The notes below the pieces were generated by a model. It saw nothing but the letters and a program-made list of their open reading frames with translations, had not been told where the DNA came from and searched no databases. This document shows positions 17,285 through 25,025 of a stretch of 27,917 nt of DNA, in pieces. The DNA is taken from the IMG/VR virus record IMGVR_UViG_3300006925_000106, positions 1 to 27,917 of that record; one strand, given 5' to 3'. Origin of the DNA: a virus. The translations under genes and the position numbers were made by a program. Every line of letters begins with the position of its first letter. The stretch's first letter is position 1.

Positions 17285-17994
17285 CCTCTCCCTTTAGCTA
17301 GTGCCATCCATGACACAGGGAATAGCTCATGCATCTTAACACTGATCTGATTAGCAACCTCTTGTGTCTCAGCTTGAGTGTCACTGGCACAACGCAGTAG
17401 GCACATATCAGAGAAGGCATCCAATGACCCTGACCAGTACCACTCAGTCATAGTAGACTGTGGTAGTATCATACGTGCTTGTTCTGGGCAGACCTCATTA
17501 CGGATAAGTAAATCATATAGGTCATAACATTTGTGATGCCAACCTTCTATAGTTTCTTTCATATCGTAGTGGTTTATATCAAACTCGTGATATTCACCCC
17601 AACCAGAATCCTCTAATTCAGTGACCTCTATATCACTCGACCCTTGTTTTTTATCGTCACTTCGTTCACGCCATATTTTAGGCTCGTAAAATTTAGGATC
17701 GTCATCTACATACCTACGGCTAATCTCATTCCAACGCAGGAACTTATGCTTGACCAACTGCCTAGCTACAAACATTGGAGCTTTGACATGGAAAGTAGCA
17801 AAGCAGTGACCAAAAGGTGATGTATGTTTGTGCTTTGCTAAGTAGTATACTAACTTGGTGTCACGATCAGACAGGCCAAACTCCTGACCGATAGAAGGGT
17901 GTTTCCAATCACTCTTCTTACCAAAACTAACTCTAGCTGCATTAACGACAGACAGATCACTGCCCATGTGGTCTATGTGTGTTGCTTTAATCAT
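17281..17994 (-). CDS. thyX: Flavin-dependent thymidylate synthase ThyX
   Basis: 237 aa. It methylates dUMP to dTMP using methylene-tetrahydrofolate, FAD and NADPH. The signature normally written RHRx7S appears here as KHKFLRWNEIS (residues 82-92), with NE and the following RRY preserved. HTSPFGHCFATFHVKAP upstream and STMTEWYWSGSLDAF near the C-terminus are also typical. I place the start at 17994, where ATGA overlaps the helicase stop and GAGG lies 9 nt upstream; the longer form (18048) would lie inside the helicase gene. Together with RNR it supplies dTTP during replication. Confidence 0.95.
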   Translation of the reverse strand: MIKATHIDHMGSDLSVVNAARVSFGKKSDWKHPSIGQEFGLSDRDTKLVYYLAKHKHTSPFGHCFATFHVKAPMFVARQLVKHKFLRWNEISRRYVDDDPKFYEPKIWRERSDDKKQGSSDIEVTELEDSGWGEYHEFDINHYDMKETIEGWHHKCYDLYDLLIRNEVCPEQARMILPQSTMTEWYWSGSLDAFSDMCLLRCASDTQAETQEVANQISVKMHELFPVSWMALAKGRG

Positions 17995-19214
17995 GCTACG
18001 TACCTCGCAATCTTGTACTCTAGGTCTGTATGTACAATGCCATGCCACCCAGACAGTTTGTTCTTTACCACATTGATGTGGCGTTGATTGTCTTCTTCCT
18101 CTTGTCCCTCTACAGTGGGGTTCTTAGAGATCATCAGCATCAGGTCAGCCTCTGCTGCCTTACCTGTTCGTGATCCTTCCATCATGGCTTGGTTGAGTAC
18201 AACCTTACCCTCTGCCTCTGCTGATAGCTGAGACATGTAGAACACTGCACACTCTTGTTGCTTTGCAATCTGCCTAGCATGTACAGCATTAGCCTTGAGT
18301 GCTTCGTCAGGACGTGAGAAGCCACTAGTACGGGCAAACTTATCACCCATATCAAGTATCACAATGTCAGGCTTGTATGACTTGCATACAGACTCAACCC
18401 AGTTCATGTCACGACTAGTCGCATCCTTGAACATGATCTTGTCACGTATACGGTTGAAGATAGACAGTGCCTCTTGCTTGTGCTTCACAATCTCGAACTT
18501 GTCCAATCCAGTAGCTGCCGTGATATAACGATGGGCAACACGATGGTATCCCTCTTCGTTACACAACACAATAACACGTGCGCCCTGCCATGCAAAGCCA
18601 TTCGGACCTGCTACCAGTGAGGCGTGGAAGGATGTCTTACCAGTGTTAGGTCTAGCACCTACCTCAATCAAGTGTCCTGCATTGATACCCTCTACCTTAC
18701 GTGTAAGGGTAGGGATGTTGAACGTCCACTGTGACTCAAGGTCGGTCATGGCAAGGATAGTATCAAGGTTGATGTCTTCCCAATCAATACGCAGGTTAGG
18801 TGTGAAGTCATCACCATACTGCTCAAGCATATCACGTAGTGGCTCAAGGCTAGACTTGCTACCATTCACGTAGTCAAAGCCAAGGTTAGCAATGTCCTCA
18901 CCAATGACCTGTTGGAATAGCTTGGATAGTACCTCTTGTGCTATGTCACTGCCCATAGGCTGCTCCTTCTGTACCTGTTGGAACAGATGGCTGTATGCTT
19001 GCTTCTGTGCGGTAGTGAGGGTTGGGTTGTTAGCCATGAACAACGCCTCAATCTCCGCAGGTGTTACGGTACGTTCATAACGATCCATAGCAGTGTCGAT
19101 GGACTGCTTGATCTTACGTACATCTTTGCTGAATAGCCTGTCGGGACAACGTGCGCCACGATGCTCATCATAGAACTCTTTGTCCATGAGGCTACGTATT
19201 AATGATAATTCCAT
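17991..19214 (-). CDS. Replicative DNA helicase, DnaB/T7 gp4 helicase-like
   Basis: 407 aa. The C-terminal half is a RecA-type motor: Walker A G186-S195 (GARPNTGKTS), Walker B D283-D288 (DIVILD), and downstream GSRTGKAAEADLMLMISK and NVVKNKLSG segments as in DnaB-family ring helicases. The N-terminal ~150 residues are helical (QSIDTAMDRYERTVTPAEIEAL) and may take the place of the DnaB N-terminal domain. TAGGAGAC lies before the ATG. The primase is a separate gene just upstream, in contrast to the fused T7 gp4. The C-terminus overlaps thyX by 4 nt. Confidence 0.9.
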   Translation of the reverse strand: MELSLIRSLMDKEFYDEHRGARCPDRLFSKDVRKIKQSIDTAMDRYERTVTPAEIEALFMANNPTLTTAQKQAYSHLFQQVQKEQPMGSDIAQEVLSKLFQQVIGEDIANLGFDYVNGSKSSLEPLRDMLEQYGDDFTPNLRIDWEDINLDTILAMTDLESQWTFNIPTLTRKVEGINAGHLIEVGARPNTGKTSFHASLVAGPNGFAWQGARVIVLCNEEGYHRVAHRYITAATGLDKFEIVKHKQEALSIFNRIRDKIMFKDATSRDMNWVESVCKSYKPDIVILDMGDKFARTSGFSRPDEALKANAVHARQIAKQQECAVFYMSQLSAEAEGKVVLNQAMMEGSRTGKAAEADLMLMISKNPTVEGQEEEDNQRHINVVKNKLSGWHGIVHTDLEYKIARYVA

Positions 19215-19217
19215 GTG

Positions 19218-19982
19218 TCAGTCTCCTAGTGTTGTAAGGTTATCAAAGTCGGTAGGGTTTCTGTATTTCAAATCGTCAGTCAAGTACAGTATCTTTACTG
19301 TCTCAACGTGTTGTCGTAAGTCTCTTGCGAATTGCAATGTCTTGGGTAAAGCATCGGGGTCTAATGCAATTATTGCTGTTGAGAACTGCGACAAGTACCT
19401 CTTGTGTCCAGTGGACAATGATGTACCCAACACTGCGACCCCGACATATACACCACCATCACCTACAATAGCAGCACTCACGCAGTCCTCAACAACTACA
19501 GCCGTTTTACCACACCCATGAGCATATGGCAAGCTACTTTTTCCATATCTCTTCCACTTAGGTATACGTTTACCTAGTGATCGGCCTGTGGCATCGACCA
19601 TAACATTGTTGTGTACAACAGGGAACACCACACGATGTTCCTTCACGTCATACAACAACCCTAAATCTTGTGGGTCTATAGCCCACTCATCACAGAAAGG
19701 TTTGAGCTTCTTGGTATCACGTACAAACCAATCAGGCTTTGCGAAAGTTGCAGTGTGTGTCTCTTCTGCAACACTACCCAAAGACTTACGTATGTCTTCT
19801 GCACTCAGGGTAGTACGTGTACCACCAGATGCAGTGCAACTAGCCTTGTAACAATTCCATACGATAGAACCCATGTTGTTTGTAACAGTAAAAGTATTCT
19901 TAGTATTACATACAGGGCATGTCATACGTTTAGTCTCACCATTAACAAGTGATAAGTCACTTATAATATCTTTTATATTCAT
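19218..19982 (-). CDS. DNA primase with zinc finger and TOPRIM domain
   Basis: 254 aa. It makes RNA primers for lagging-strand synthesis. The N-terminal zinc finger has C22/C25 (CPVC) and C44/C49 (NCYKASC). A TOPRIM domain follows, with E165 (VVVEDCVSAAIVG) and the DxD-like pair D208/D210 (IIALDPD). It corresponds to the N-terminal primase half of T7 gp4, and its stop lies 3 nt before the separate helicase gene. Its start overlaps the integrase stop (ATGA), so its translation is tied to integrase translation. Confidence 0.88.
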   Translation of the reverse strand: MNIKDIISDLSLVNGETKRMTCPVCNTKNTFTVTNNMGSIVWNCYKASCTASGGTRTTLSAEDIRKSLGSVAEETHTATFAKPDWFVRDTKKLKPFCDEWAIDPQDLGLLYDVKEHRVVFPVVHNNVMVDATGRSLGKRIPKWKRYGKSSLPYAHGCGKTAVVVEDCVSAAIVGDGGVYVGVAVLGTSLSTGHKRYLSQFSTAIIALDPDALPKTLQFARDLRQHVETVKILYLTDDLKYRNPTDFDNLTTLGD

Positions 19983-21103
19983 AGTATATCACTTTCTATG
20001 TTGTTCGTTCCACTCAAGGATACACTTATGTTTCTCTGTGTCAAGGCATTATTTGCACTTGCATACGAATGCTTTAGATAAGGCTTAACAGAAGAGATAT
20101 GATTGTGTCCTGTCACCGACATGATCTGGTTGATTGGTACACCTTCCTTGTCCATCTGTGTTACTCCTGTCCTACGTAAGTCCATAAGCCGTAGCTCTTC
20201 GGGTAGTTTAGCTAGTCGCATAACCCTTCGACCTACCTTTGACAATCTTTCCATAGCATATGGATTGTATGTGCCATCAACAGGCCGTGGGTGTGGTGCT
20301 ACGTAAGTCTGAAACCCAAAGTCTTTCTTCTGTTCCTTGAGCATGTGCAACAGGCCATCCGATATGGGCAGGGTTACATCTGCCCTACGTTTACTCTGTT
20401 CCAGTTCAAGCATACTGTTATCAAAGTCTACGTTGTCCCACGTTAAGGTACGCATGTCACCCAGACGTTGACACCACTCGTATGCCATGTGAACAATCAA
20501 GCCCACATTTCTGTACTCAAAGTCACTGTATGCAACGTCAAGGAACTTGTTCACCTCACCGTGTGACCACACCACCTTGCGTTGTTCTGGTGACTTACGT
20601 TTGATGTTTGCCCAAGGATTGTACGTAGTGTGCTGCATATCAATGGCGTAGTTGTATACCCTACTGGCACATGTTGCCGCATGATTGGCAAAACTTATGC
20701 CACGTTTGACCCACTCTTCATATGCTTGCTTTGCAACCTTGGCGGTAACGTACTCATACTTACGCCACCCCATTGTCTGGTGCAGCACAGTGAGAAAGTA
20801 CCTATAATCTACTTTAGTTGTATCACGTAAGGCATTGAAGTCATTGGACATATAGTAATAGTTAATCAGATCAGTCACCTTGCTGCTTGACTTTATTCGT
20901 ACAACTTGTGCTTGTTCTTCACGATACGTATCAATCGCCTTGTTATGTTCACGTGCGATCTTGCGTACCTGTTTTAAGTCACATCCATATTCCTCACGTT
21001 TGACCACGCCCTCATTTACAAGGTTCTGTGGTGGGTTGAAACGGTATGAGATGTCACCCGTAGGTGACACTCGTTCTTGTACATATCGTGGCAGTTTAGG
21101 CAC
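19979..21103 (-). CDS. int: Tyrosine recombinase (phage integrase)
   Basis: 374 aa, GTG start at 21103 with AAGGAG 6-7 nt upstream. Residues ~70-170 form a SAM-like core-binding domain. The catalytic domain has R213 (WCQRLGDMRTL), K238 (QSKRRADVTLP), R310 (MDLRRTG), H333 (SVTGHNH) and the nucleophile Y342 (KPYLK), nine residues after H333 as expected. The usual His of HxxR is Met307 here. It would integrate and excise phage DNA. It overlaps the HNH gene by 8 nt and the primase by 4 nt, so it lies inside the replication operon. No attP site could be identified by eye. Confidence 0.92.
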   Translation of the reverse strand: MPKLPRYVQERVSPTGDISYRFNPPQNLVNEGVVKREEYGCDLKQVRKIAREHNKAIDTYREEQAQVVRIKSSSKVTDLINYYYMSNDFNALRDTTKVDYRYFLTVLHQTMGWRKYEYVTAKVAKQAYEEWVKRGISFANHAATCASRVYNYAIDMQHTTYNPWANIKRKSPEQRKVVWSHGEVNKFLDVAYSDFEYRNVGLIVHMAYEWCQRLGDMRTLTWDNVDFDNSMLELEQSKRRADVTLPISDGLLHMLKEQKKDFGFQTYVAPHPRPVDGTYNPYAMERLSKVGRRVMRLAKLPEELRLMDLRRTGVTQMDKEGVPINQIMSVTGHNHISSVKPYLKHSYASANNALTQRNISVSLSGTNNIESDIL

Positions 21104-21563
21104 ATTTATCTCCTTCGTAGCAACTTAACATTAGTAGTTCTTTTTCTGGCCTATATGTTACTCTACTTTTTACCCAAGCAGATTGTTCAGCAGCCTTTCT
21201 AATCTCAGCTACCATAGTGGAACTTAGCTCTGCCAATTCATCCTCATCCCAATAGGGCATACGCAGAGGCTTTTTGTATTTTTTCTTCAGCCAACCCTTT
21301 ATGTACTGCACACGTTCTATGACACTTAGCAACCTTAGATTACCCAATGCTGAATTACATTCAACACAAGATGGAACTTTATAAAACGACAGTTCTTTTT
21401 TTGCTTCTTCTTTTACTAAAGCTGTCCATGATATAGGCGGTATGTGATCTAGAACACACGCAGGTACACCACAATAAGTGCAGTCTCCATAACGATCACC
21501 CCTAACATCATAGAGGTGATCGTATACAAGTAAAGACGTAGCTCTATGGTTTTCGTGAGACAT
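21096..21563 (-). CDS. HNH-family nuclease
   Basis: 155 aa. Two CxxC pairs (C28/C31 in CTYCG, C66/C69 in CVEC) flank the catalytic DH (VLDHIPPISW, residue 40), and CNSALGN supplies the Asn. This is the zinc-stabilised HNH fold used by restriction, homing and phage packaging nucleases. The start directly follows the DUF932 stop, and the end overlaps the integrase. It could be a mobile homing nuclease or a phage processing enzyme; no intron or split gene is visible beside it. Confidence 0.82.
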   Translation of the reverse strand: MSHENHRATSLLVYDHLYDVRGDRYGDCTYCGVPACVLDHIPPISWTALVKEEAKKELSFYKVPSCVECNSALGNLRLLSVIERVQYIKGWLKKKYKKPLRMPYWDEDELAELSSTMVAEIRKAAEQSAWVKSRVTYRPEKELLMLSCYEGDKCA

Positions 21564-22409
21564 TTATGCAGCTTGTAGTTCGACAAACTTACTGTCAGAT
21601 ACCCACTTGCTCACCTCTTGCTCACGTGACCACATGCTGATAGCCTGTGTATCATTGCCAGTGTTACGTAGGTTGAACCCATTACGTTCATCAGCATACG
21701 ATGCATAGTTGGTGAAGGCAGAATACAATGCCCACTTGTTGTGACCACGTTGTGATGCTTCATGCATGTACAAACTGTACATCTTTTCAGCCTTACGTTT
21801 GGATGTGATCATGCTCTCAAGCAATGAGCTTACATCTACATACTTTAGGCTAGTCTCAGCCCACACCTGCATCTTTGCAGCTTGCTCATAGAAATCAGTA
21901 CGTGCTTTGGTTAGTTCATATATAAAACTTTCCATAGAAAAGTTAGATGTATTCTTCTTACGTACCTTGTCATAGTCACCACTGATCTGCCCATTGGTAC
22001 AGAAGAAATCAATAGCACCAAAGTACACTTGGTTAGAGCATGACCCATCAATACCATGTAATGATATGATCCTGTTACCAATCTCTGTACTGTGTTTCTC
22101 TGTCTTAACAACAGTTTTCATGTTGGGTAGGGTGATGTCAAGCATAGCCCATGCACCGTCACGTGCAGTGCGCCAGTTCATACGGGCATCTGCTACTTCA
22201 TGTGGGGTTAGTTCCTCAGTCACAGTGTCAAGGACACCACGATAGAAGTCACCGTGTGATGCACACTTGAAGCCTGTGCCTACGATACCAAGGTACTGAC
22301 CTGTATCTGTATTGATGACGTACTTCTTGTCATGCATTTTAGTTGGTTCAAACTCTACACCAAAGTCAAGATGCTCTGGTACGTGGAATGTTGTTGTATC
22401 TAATGGCAT
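21564..22409 (-). CDS. DUF932 (phage/plasmid-like) protein
   Basis: 281 aa. The organisation matches DUF932 / phage-plasmid-like TIGR03299 proteins: GQYLGIVGTGFKCASHGDF in the N-terminal part, central ISLHGIDGSCSNQVYFGAIDF with FCTNGQI, and a C-terminal helical region ending in WSREQEVSKW. Such proteins are widespread on phages and plasmids; their biochemical role is not established, although some are linked to DNA metabolism or defence. The start overlaps the upstream stop (TAATG), with AAGGAG in front. Confidence 0.82.
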   Translation of the reverse strand: MPLDTTTFHVPEHLDFGVEFEPTKMHDKKYVINTDTGQYLGIVGTGFKCASHGDFYRGVLDTVTEELTPHEVADARMNWRTARDGAWAMLDITLPNMKTVVKTEKHSTEIGNRIISLHGIDGSCSNQVYFGAIDFFCTNGQISGDYDKVRKKNTSNFSMESFIYELTKARTDFYEQAAKMQVWAETSLKYVDVSSLLESMITSKRKAEKMYSLYMHEASQRGHNKWALYSAFTNYASYADERNGFNLRNTGNDTQAISMWSREQEVSKWVSDSKFVELQAA

Positions 22410-22552
22410 TATTTATCTCCTTCTAACTGTGATCGTATATCCTCAAGCAACTTCTTTAGCTTACTTGAGTTTGCCATGCGTGTATTGGGAAGTATTTCCT
22501 CACACATCTTTAGTATTCTTAGGTTTAGTTCTTTAGTTATACCGTCACTCAT
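22409..22552 (-). CDS. 47-aa helical protein upstream of DUF932
   Basis: Begins MSDGITKELNLRILKMCEEI and ends LLEDIRSQLEGDK; leucines are spaced as in an amphipathic helix. Its stop overlaps the DUF932 start (TAATG), and its last codons contain that gene's AAGGAG. AAAGGA lies about 12 nt before the ATG, a little far. Upstream, 22553-22636 has no gene; it contains AT-rich TATATAAC-like sequence that could hold a promoter but gives no clear -35 match. Confidence 0.55.
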   Translation of the reverse strand: MSDGITKELNLRILKMCEEILPNTRMANSSKLKKLLEDIRSQLEGDK

Positions 22553-22636
22553 CTGTCATACTGTTCCTTTCATACTGTCTAAGGCAACTGTGCCATAGTT
22601 ATATAGTAATGTCCATGCCCTACTAAGGGGTGTTAG

Positions 22637-23023
22637 CTATTTGTAGAACAAGTGTGATCCAATTGTCACAGTATGTTCTAGTTCACTAGCCCAATAAGGA
22701 CGTACATAATTTGCATGGTAGTGTGTAGCACCACCTGTCATGTCAGCAGCCTCACCACGTAGTACATCAGCAGCTACCATAGTAGCATAGGCCATAGCAT
22801 ACGCATCCCTTGGCTTGTCTGACTTACCGTCACAGTACCAACTGAACTGGCATGTACGTCCCTTACGATGCTGCGTCACGACAGAGCATACATCACTAGG
22901 GAATCGGTTACTTTGTACACGGTTCATAACAACATGGGCTACGGCATACTGCCCTTCCATGCTATCACTACGTGCTTCAAAGTATACGTTTAGTGCAAGG
23001 CACATAAGTATTGTCTCAATCAT
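22637..23023 (-). CDS. SleB-type cell wall hydrolase (probable endolysin)
   Basis: 128 aa, close to the minimal SleB (Hydrolase_2) domain. Typical motifs are LNVYFEAR with probable catalytic E16, YAVAHVVMNRV, CQFSWYCDG and HYHANYVRPYWA ending in GSHLFYK. Enzymes of this family cleave peptidoglycan as lytic transglycosylases. No signal peptide is seen, so release would need a holin. It lies among early-type genes on the opposite strand from the virion genes. Its start overlaps the upstream stop (ATGA). Confidence 0.88.
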   Translation of the reverse strand: MIETILMCLALNVYFEARSDSMEGQYAVAHVVMNRVQSNRFPSDVCSVVTQHRKGRTCQFSWYCDGKSDKPRDAYAMAYATMVAADVLRGEAADMTGGATHYHANYVRPYWASELEHTVTIGSHLFYK

Positions 23024-23208
23024 CTGGTTTCACTCCACACACGAACTATAATTTCGTTTTTAACATTCTTACAGAGTTGAAAGTTGACTCCATTCAAGTC
23101 ACTGTTTTCATCTGTCAATAGTCCAACACAACAATCATATAGGTGATCTCTATCAATCCCATCATCATAATCATTCCACGCAGACCTTCGTTCAAAATAT
23201 ATAGGCAT
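23020..23208 (-). CDS. Small hypothetical protein upstream of SleB hydrolase
   Basis: 62 aa, acidic and aromatic (AWNDYDDGIDRDHLYDCC), ending in a beta-like segment (NEIIVRVWSETR). GAAAGGATAAGCTATG is its leader and is identical to that of the next upstream gene. It overlaps the hydrolase start by 4 nt. No family recognised. Confidence 0.6.
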   Translation of the reverse strand: MPIYFERRSAWNDYDDGIDRDHLYDCCVGLLTDENSDLNGVNFQLCKNVKNEIIVRVWSETR

Positions 23209-23219
23209 AGCTTATCCTT

Positions 23220-23459
23220 TCAGTGTCCATAATTACAACCCACTTTCCATATGTCACCATCTACTATACTGTGGCTATTATAAAAGCCACAACACCCAGA
23301 CTTTTCAGCAGTAACAAAATCACTTTTGTGTAAGCTATCACGCACACGGTAAGCTCTACGATTATCAACACACCCCTCATCTGAAAGATGTATTGTTATT
23401 TGGGTTTCAAGATCGTCCCACACTTCTTGTGGTACATTAGTAAAACTTGCTCTATTCAT
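23220..23459 (-). CDS. Small cysteine-containing hypothetical protein
   Basis: 79 aa. It has a helical first half (VPQEVWDDLETQITIHL) and a Cys/Gly-rich second half (KSGCCGFYNSHSIVDG, KVGCNYGH). The GAAAGGATAAGCTATG leader is shared with the following gene, which suggests a duplicated translation-initiation region. No family recognised. Confidence 0.6.
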   Translation of the reverse strand: MNRASFTNVPQEVWDDLETQITIHLSDEGCVDNRRAYRVRDSLHKSDFVTAEKSGCCGFYNSHSIVDGDIWKVGCNYGH

Positions 23460-23462
23460 AGC

Positions 23463-23573
23463 TTATCCTTTCGGTTTGGGTATAGGTAGACCTGACCAAT
23501 CGTCACATGGATCATCAGGCTGCACTGGCTTCTGCTCCTGATGTGTAGACGTTAATGTATATACGTGTTGCAT
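23463..23573 (-). CDS. 36-aa protein overlapping the end of its upstream neighbour
   Basis: Begins MQHVYTLTSTHQEQKPV and ends DDPCDDWSGLPIPKPKG. It uses a different frame from the gene at 23515-23871, overlapping its end by 59 nt. GGAGAG lies about 8 nt before the ATG, and the stop is 3 nt before the next start. The acidic CDDWSGLP part followed by Pro/Lys resembles tails of small phage proteins. The case is the strong ribosome binding site plus the way the frame fills the gap exactly. Unproven. Confidence 0.5.
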   Translation of the reverse strand: MQHVYTLTSTHQEQKPVQPDDPCDDWSGLPIPKPKG

Positions 23574-23871
23574 CGTGTAAACTCTCCGCATCTGATGACA
23601 GGCGTATCTCATTACCTGCATCTGCATATTGACCTAGCTTTTGTATGCTGATCATCTTATCGCCACGGCCTGACCGTCTAAAGAAGTTTACATTTACTTC
23701 TTCACCGTCAATGTACTCACCTATGATAGTAAGTTTGTTCCTGTTCTCAAAGAACTTGTCAGTATATTCCATGCCAAAGTCTTCCAATAGAAACTGTTGT
23801 ACAGTTTTGTTGGCATTGATCTCTGACTTGTTTAACATACGTGGGGTTAGTATGATGTATGCATCTGGCAT
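23515..23871 (-). CDS. Hypothetical protein under palindrome control
   Basis: 118 aa with AAAGGA about 8 nt upstream of the ATG; the palindrome lies 19 nt before the start. Sequence is mixed alpha/beta (AYIILTPRMLNKSEINANKTV, KLTIIGEYIDGEEVNVNFF) with a basic turn (RRSGRGDKMI) and an Ala-rich end. No family recognised. Confidence 0.65.
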   Translation of the reverse strand: MPDAYIILTPRMLNKSEINANKTVQQFLLEDFGMEYTDKFFENRNKLTIIGEYIDGEEVNVNFFRRSGRGDKMISIQKLGQYADAGNEIRLSSDAESLHDATRIYINVYTSGAEASAA

Positions 23872-23890
23872 TGTCTGTTCCTTTCAGATT

Positions 23891-23904
23891 GTCCAACATT
23901 GGAC
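23891..23904. promoter_or_regulatory. Palindrome copy 1 (candidate operator)
   Basis: GTCCAACATTGGAC followed by GTTT, 19 nt before the ATG of the 118-aa gene. The arms are 6 bp around a 2-nt centre. In the - strand RNA it could also fold as a 5-bp stem with loop AUGU. It lies 2 nt beyond the stop of the upstream gene. Confidence 0.7.
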
Positions 23905-23906
23905 GT

Positions 23907-24143
23907 TTACTGCACCGCCATTGGTGCTTCATGTATATAGCCGTAGTCACTGTATTCCTCTGCCTCATACTCTGCGACAGATACAAGTTCTACTTCTTTC
24001 TCTGGGTGAATGTGCTTCGCCATCAGCACTGCCATGCTGCAAGCACTAGCCCATCCATCAATGGCAGGGAAAGTATCATCAAGTGTGATGGTACTCTCCT
24101 GTCCACCAATGTCTAGGACTATTTCATATGCGTTAACTGTCAA
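23907..24143 (-). CDS. Small acidic hypothetical protein (TTG start)
   Basis: 78 aa. The start is TTG at 24143, in a TTGA overlap with the upstream stop; no in-frame ATG gives a reasonable alternative. The pattern is beta strands (AYEIVLDIGGQESTITL), a helix (GWASACSMAVLMAKHI) and a strand (KEVELVSVAEY), with a Tyr/Glu-rich end. Function unknown. Confidence 0.55.
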   Translation of the reverse strand: MTVNAYEIVLDIGGQESTITLDDTFPAIDGWASACSMAVLMAKHIHPEKEVELVSVAEYEAEEYSDYGYIHEAPMAVQ

Positions 24144-24406
24144 TTGCCTGTCACAGTCTCAGCCATAGCAGGGAATGCTGAACGTAGCTTCCACTCTGAG
24201 GTGTCCAACGCACGTGCATTGTCCATTGTCAGGTCAAACATTTCACGCATATTATTCTCTGCATCACGAATAGTTTTGTATGCAAGCACAATAGCATCAC
24301 GTTGTTCTTGGGTTAGTTGATCAGCACAAGCATTCTTTTCAGCATTGGCTGCATCACGTTGCTCTTGCCATGTAGCTTGGCTATCTGCGATTTCTTCTGG
24401 TGTCAT
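24140..24406 (-). CDS. Helical hypothetical protein
   Basis: 88 aa starting at MTPEEIADSQ, where AAGGAG lies 8 nt upstream and ATGA overlaps the upstream stop; an ATG nine codons earlier lacks such a site. It is almost fully helical and charged (WQEQRDAANAEKNACADQL, REMFDLTMDNARAL). No family recognised. Confidence 0.62.
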   Translation of the reverse strand: MTPEEIADSQATWQEQRDAANAEKNACADQLTQEQRDAIVLAYKTIRDAENNMREMFDLTMDNARALDTSEWKLRSAFPAMAETVTGN

Positions 24407-24618
24407 TGGTTTGTCTCCTTCAAGTGTTTCCATGCTACGTCAGTAACATTTTCTATTTGATAAATCAACTCCATAAAATCCCAATTCTCGTAGGGTGCAT
24501 AGGTGTTTTCCTTTACCCACTGCTCTAGTGTGTTGTCAGACCAACCGTTCCAGTATTCGGGTAAAGGTGTGGTCAGAAAAGAACCCGACATTTCTCTAAG
24601 CAATTTATCGTATGTCAT
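24403..24618 (-). CDS. Small Trp-rich hypothetical protein
   Basis: 71 aa. Contains five Trp residues (YWNGWSDN, EQWVKEN, YENWDF, VAWKHL) and is acidic overall. The start lies in a TAATG overlap and the end in an ATGA overlap. No family recognised. Confidence 0.62.
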   Translation of the reverse strand: MTYDKLLREMSGSFLTTPLPEYWNGWSDNTLEQWVKENTYAPYENWDFMELIYQIENVTDVAWKHLKETNQ

Positions 24619-25019
24619 TAGTACCTAGCTCCTTCTGCATATACGTATGGCCTCATAATACGATTACCTTGGGACATACGGGGTTCAAGTGATAGCACTG
24701 CACGTTTGGCAGTGTGTACTGGCATCACATCTTGTACATCCACAAACGATGCATGTTTGTATGGATTGTACATTACAAGACTATAGTCATTGTACTCTGG
24801 ATCAAAGTCATCAAAGTATGTTCCGACCATCTCACCACGTACAAACGCATGGACATTCTTTTTGCCCTCACGTAGTACACGGTTACGCCCTGCCTGACGT
24901 ACCACAAACGTAGGATTGTCTATGTGTACTTTGTCAGTGTGCAGTACCACCCTGCCCGTCTTACATGAACGGACAGAGAATGTGTGTTTGTGTAGATTGA
25001 AGTAGACTTCAACTCTCAT
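24618..25019 (-). CDS. Conserved-type phage hypothetical protein, basic
   Basis: 133 aa. The N-terminus is beta-rich (MRVEVYFNLHKHTFSVRSC), followed by RTGxVV-like strands and a basic core (VRQAGRNRVLREGKKNVHAFV) with repeated strands after it (YSLVMYNPYKHASFV). Proteins opening with VYFNLHKHxFSV and carrying GRxRVLREGKKNVHAFV occur in many phages without known function. AAGGAT lies upstream, within the end of the previous gene. Confidence 0.72.
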   Translation of the reverse strand: MRVEVYFNLHKHTFSVRSCKTGRVVLHTDKVHIDNPTFVVRQAGRNRVLREGKKNVHAFVRGEMVGTYFDDFDPEYNDYSLVMYNPYKHASFVDVQDVMPVHTAKRAVLSLEPRMSQGNRIMRPYVYAEGARY

Positions 25020-25025
25020 GGTTTA

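Noticed and set aside
22553-22636. Promoter in the gap before the 47-aa gene
   Set aside because: TATATAAC is present, but no convincing -35 box lies at the right distance.
23459-23517. 19-codon frame MIHVTIGQVYLYPNRKDKL bridging two genes
   Set aside because: It is very short and lacks a ribosome site; the overlapping 36-aa frame has GGAGAG and fills the gap better.
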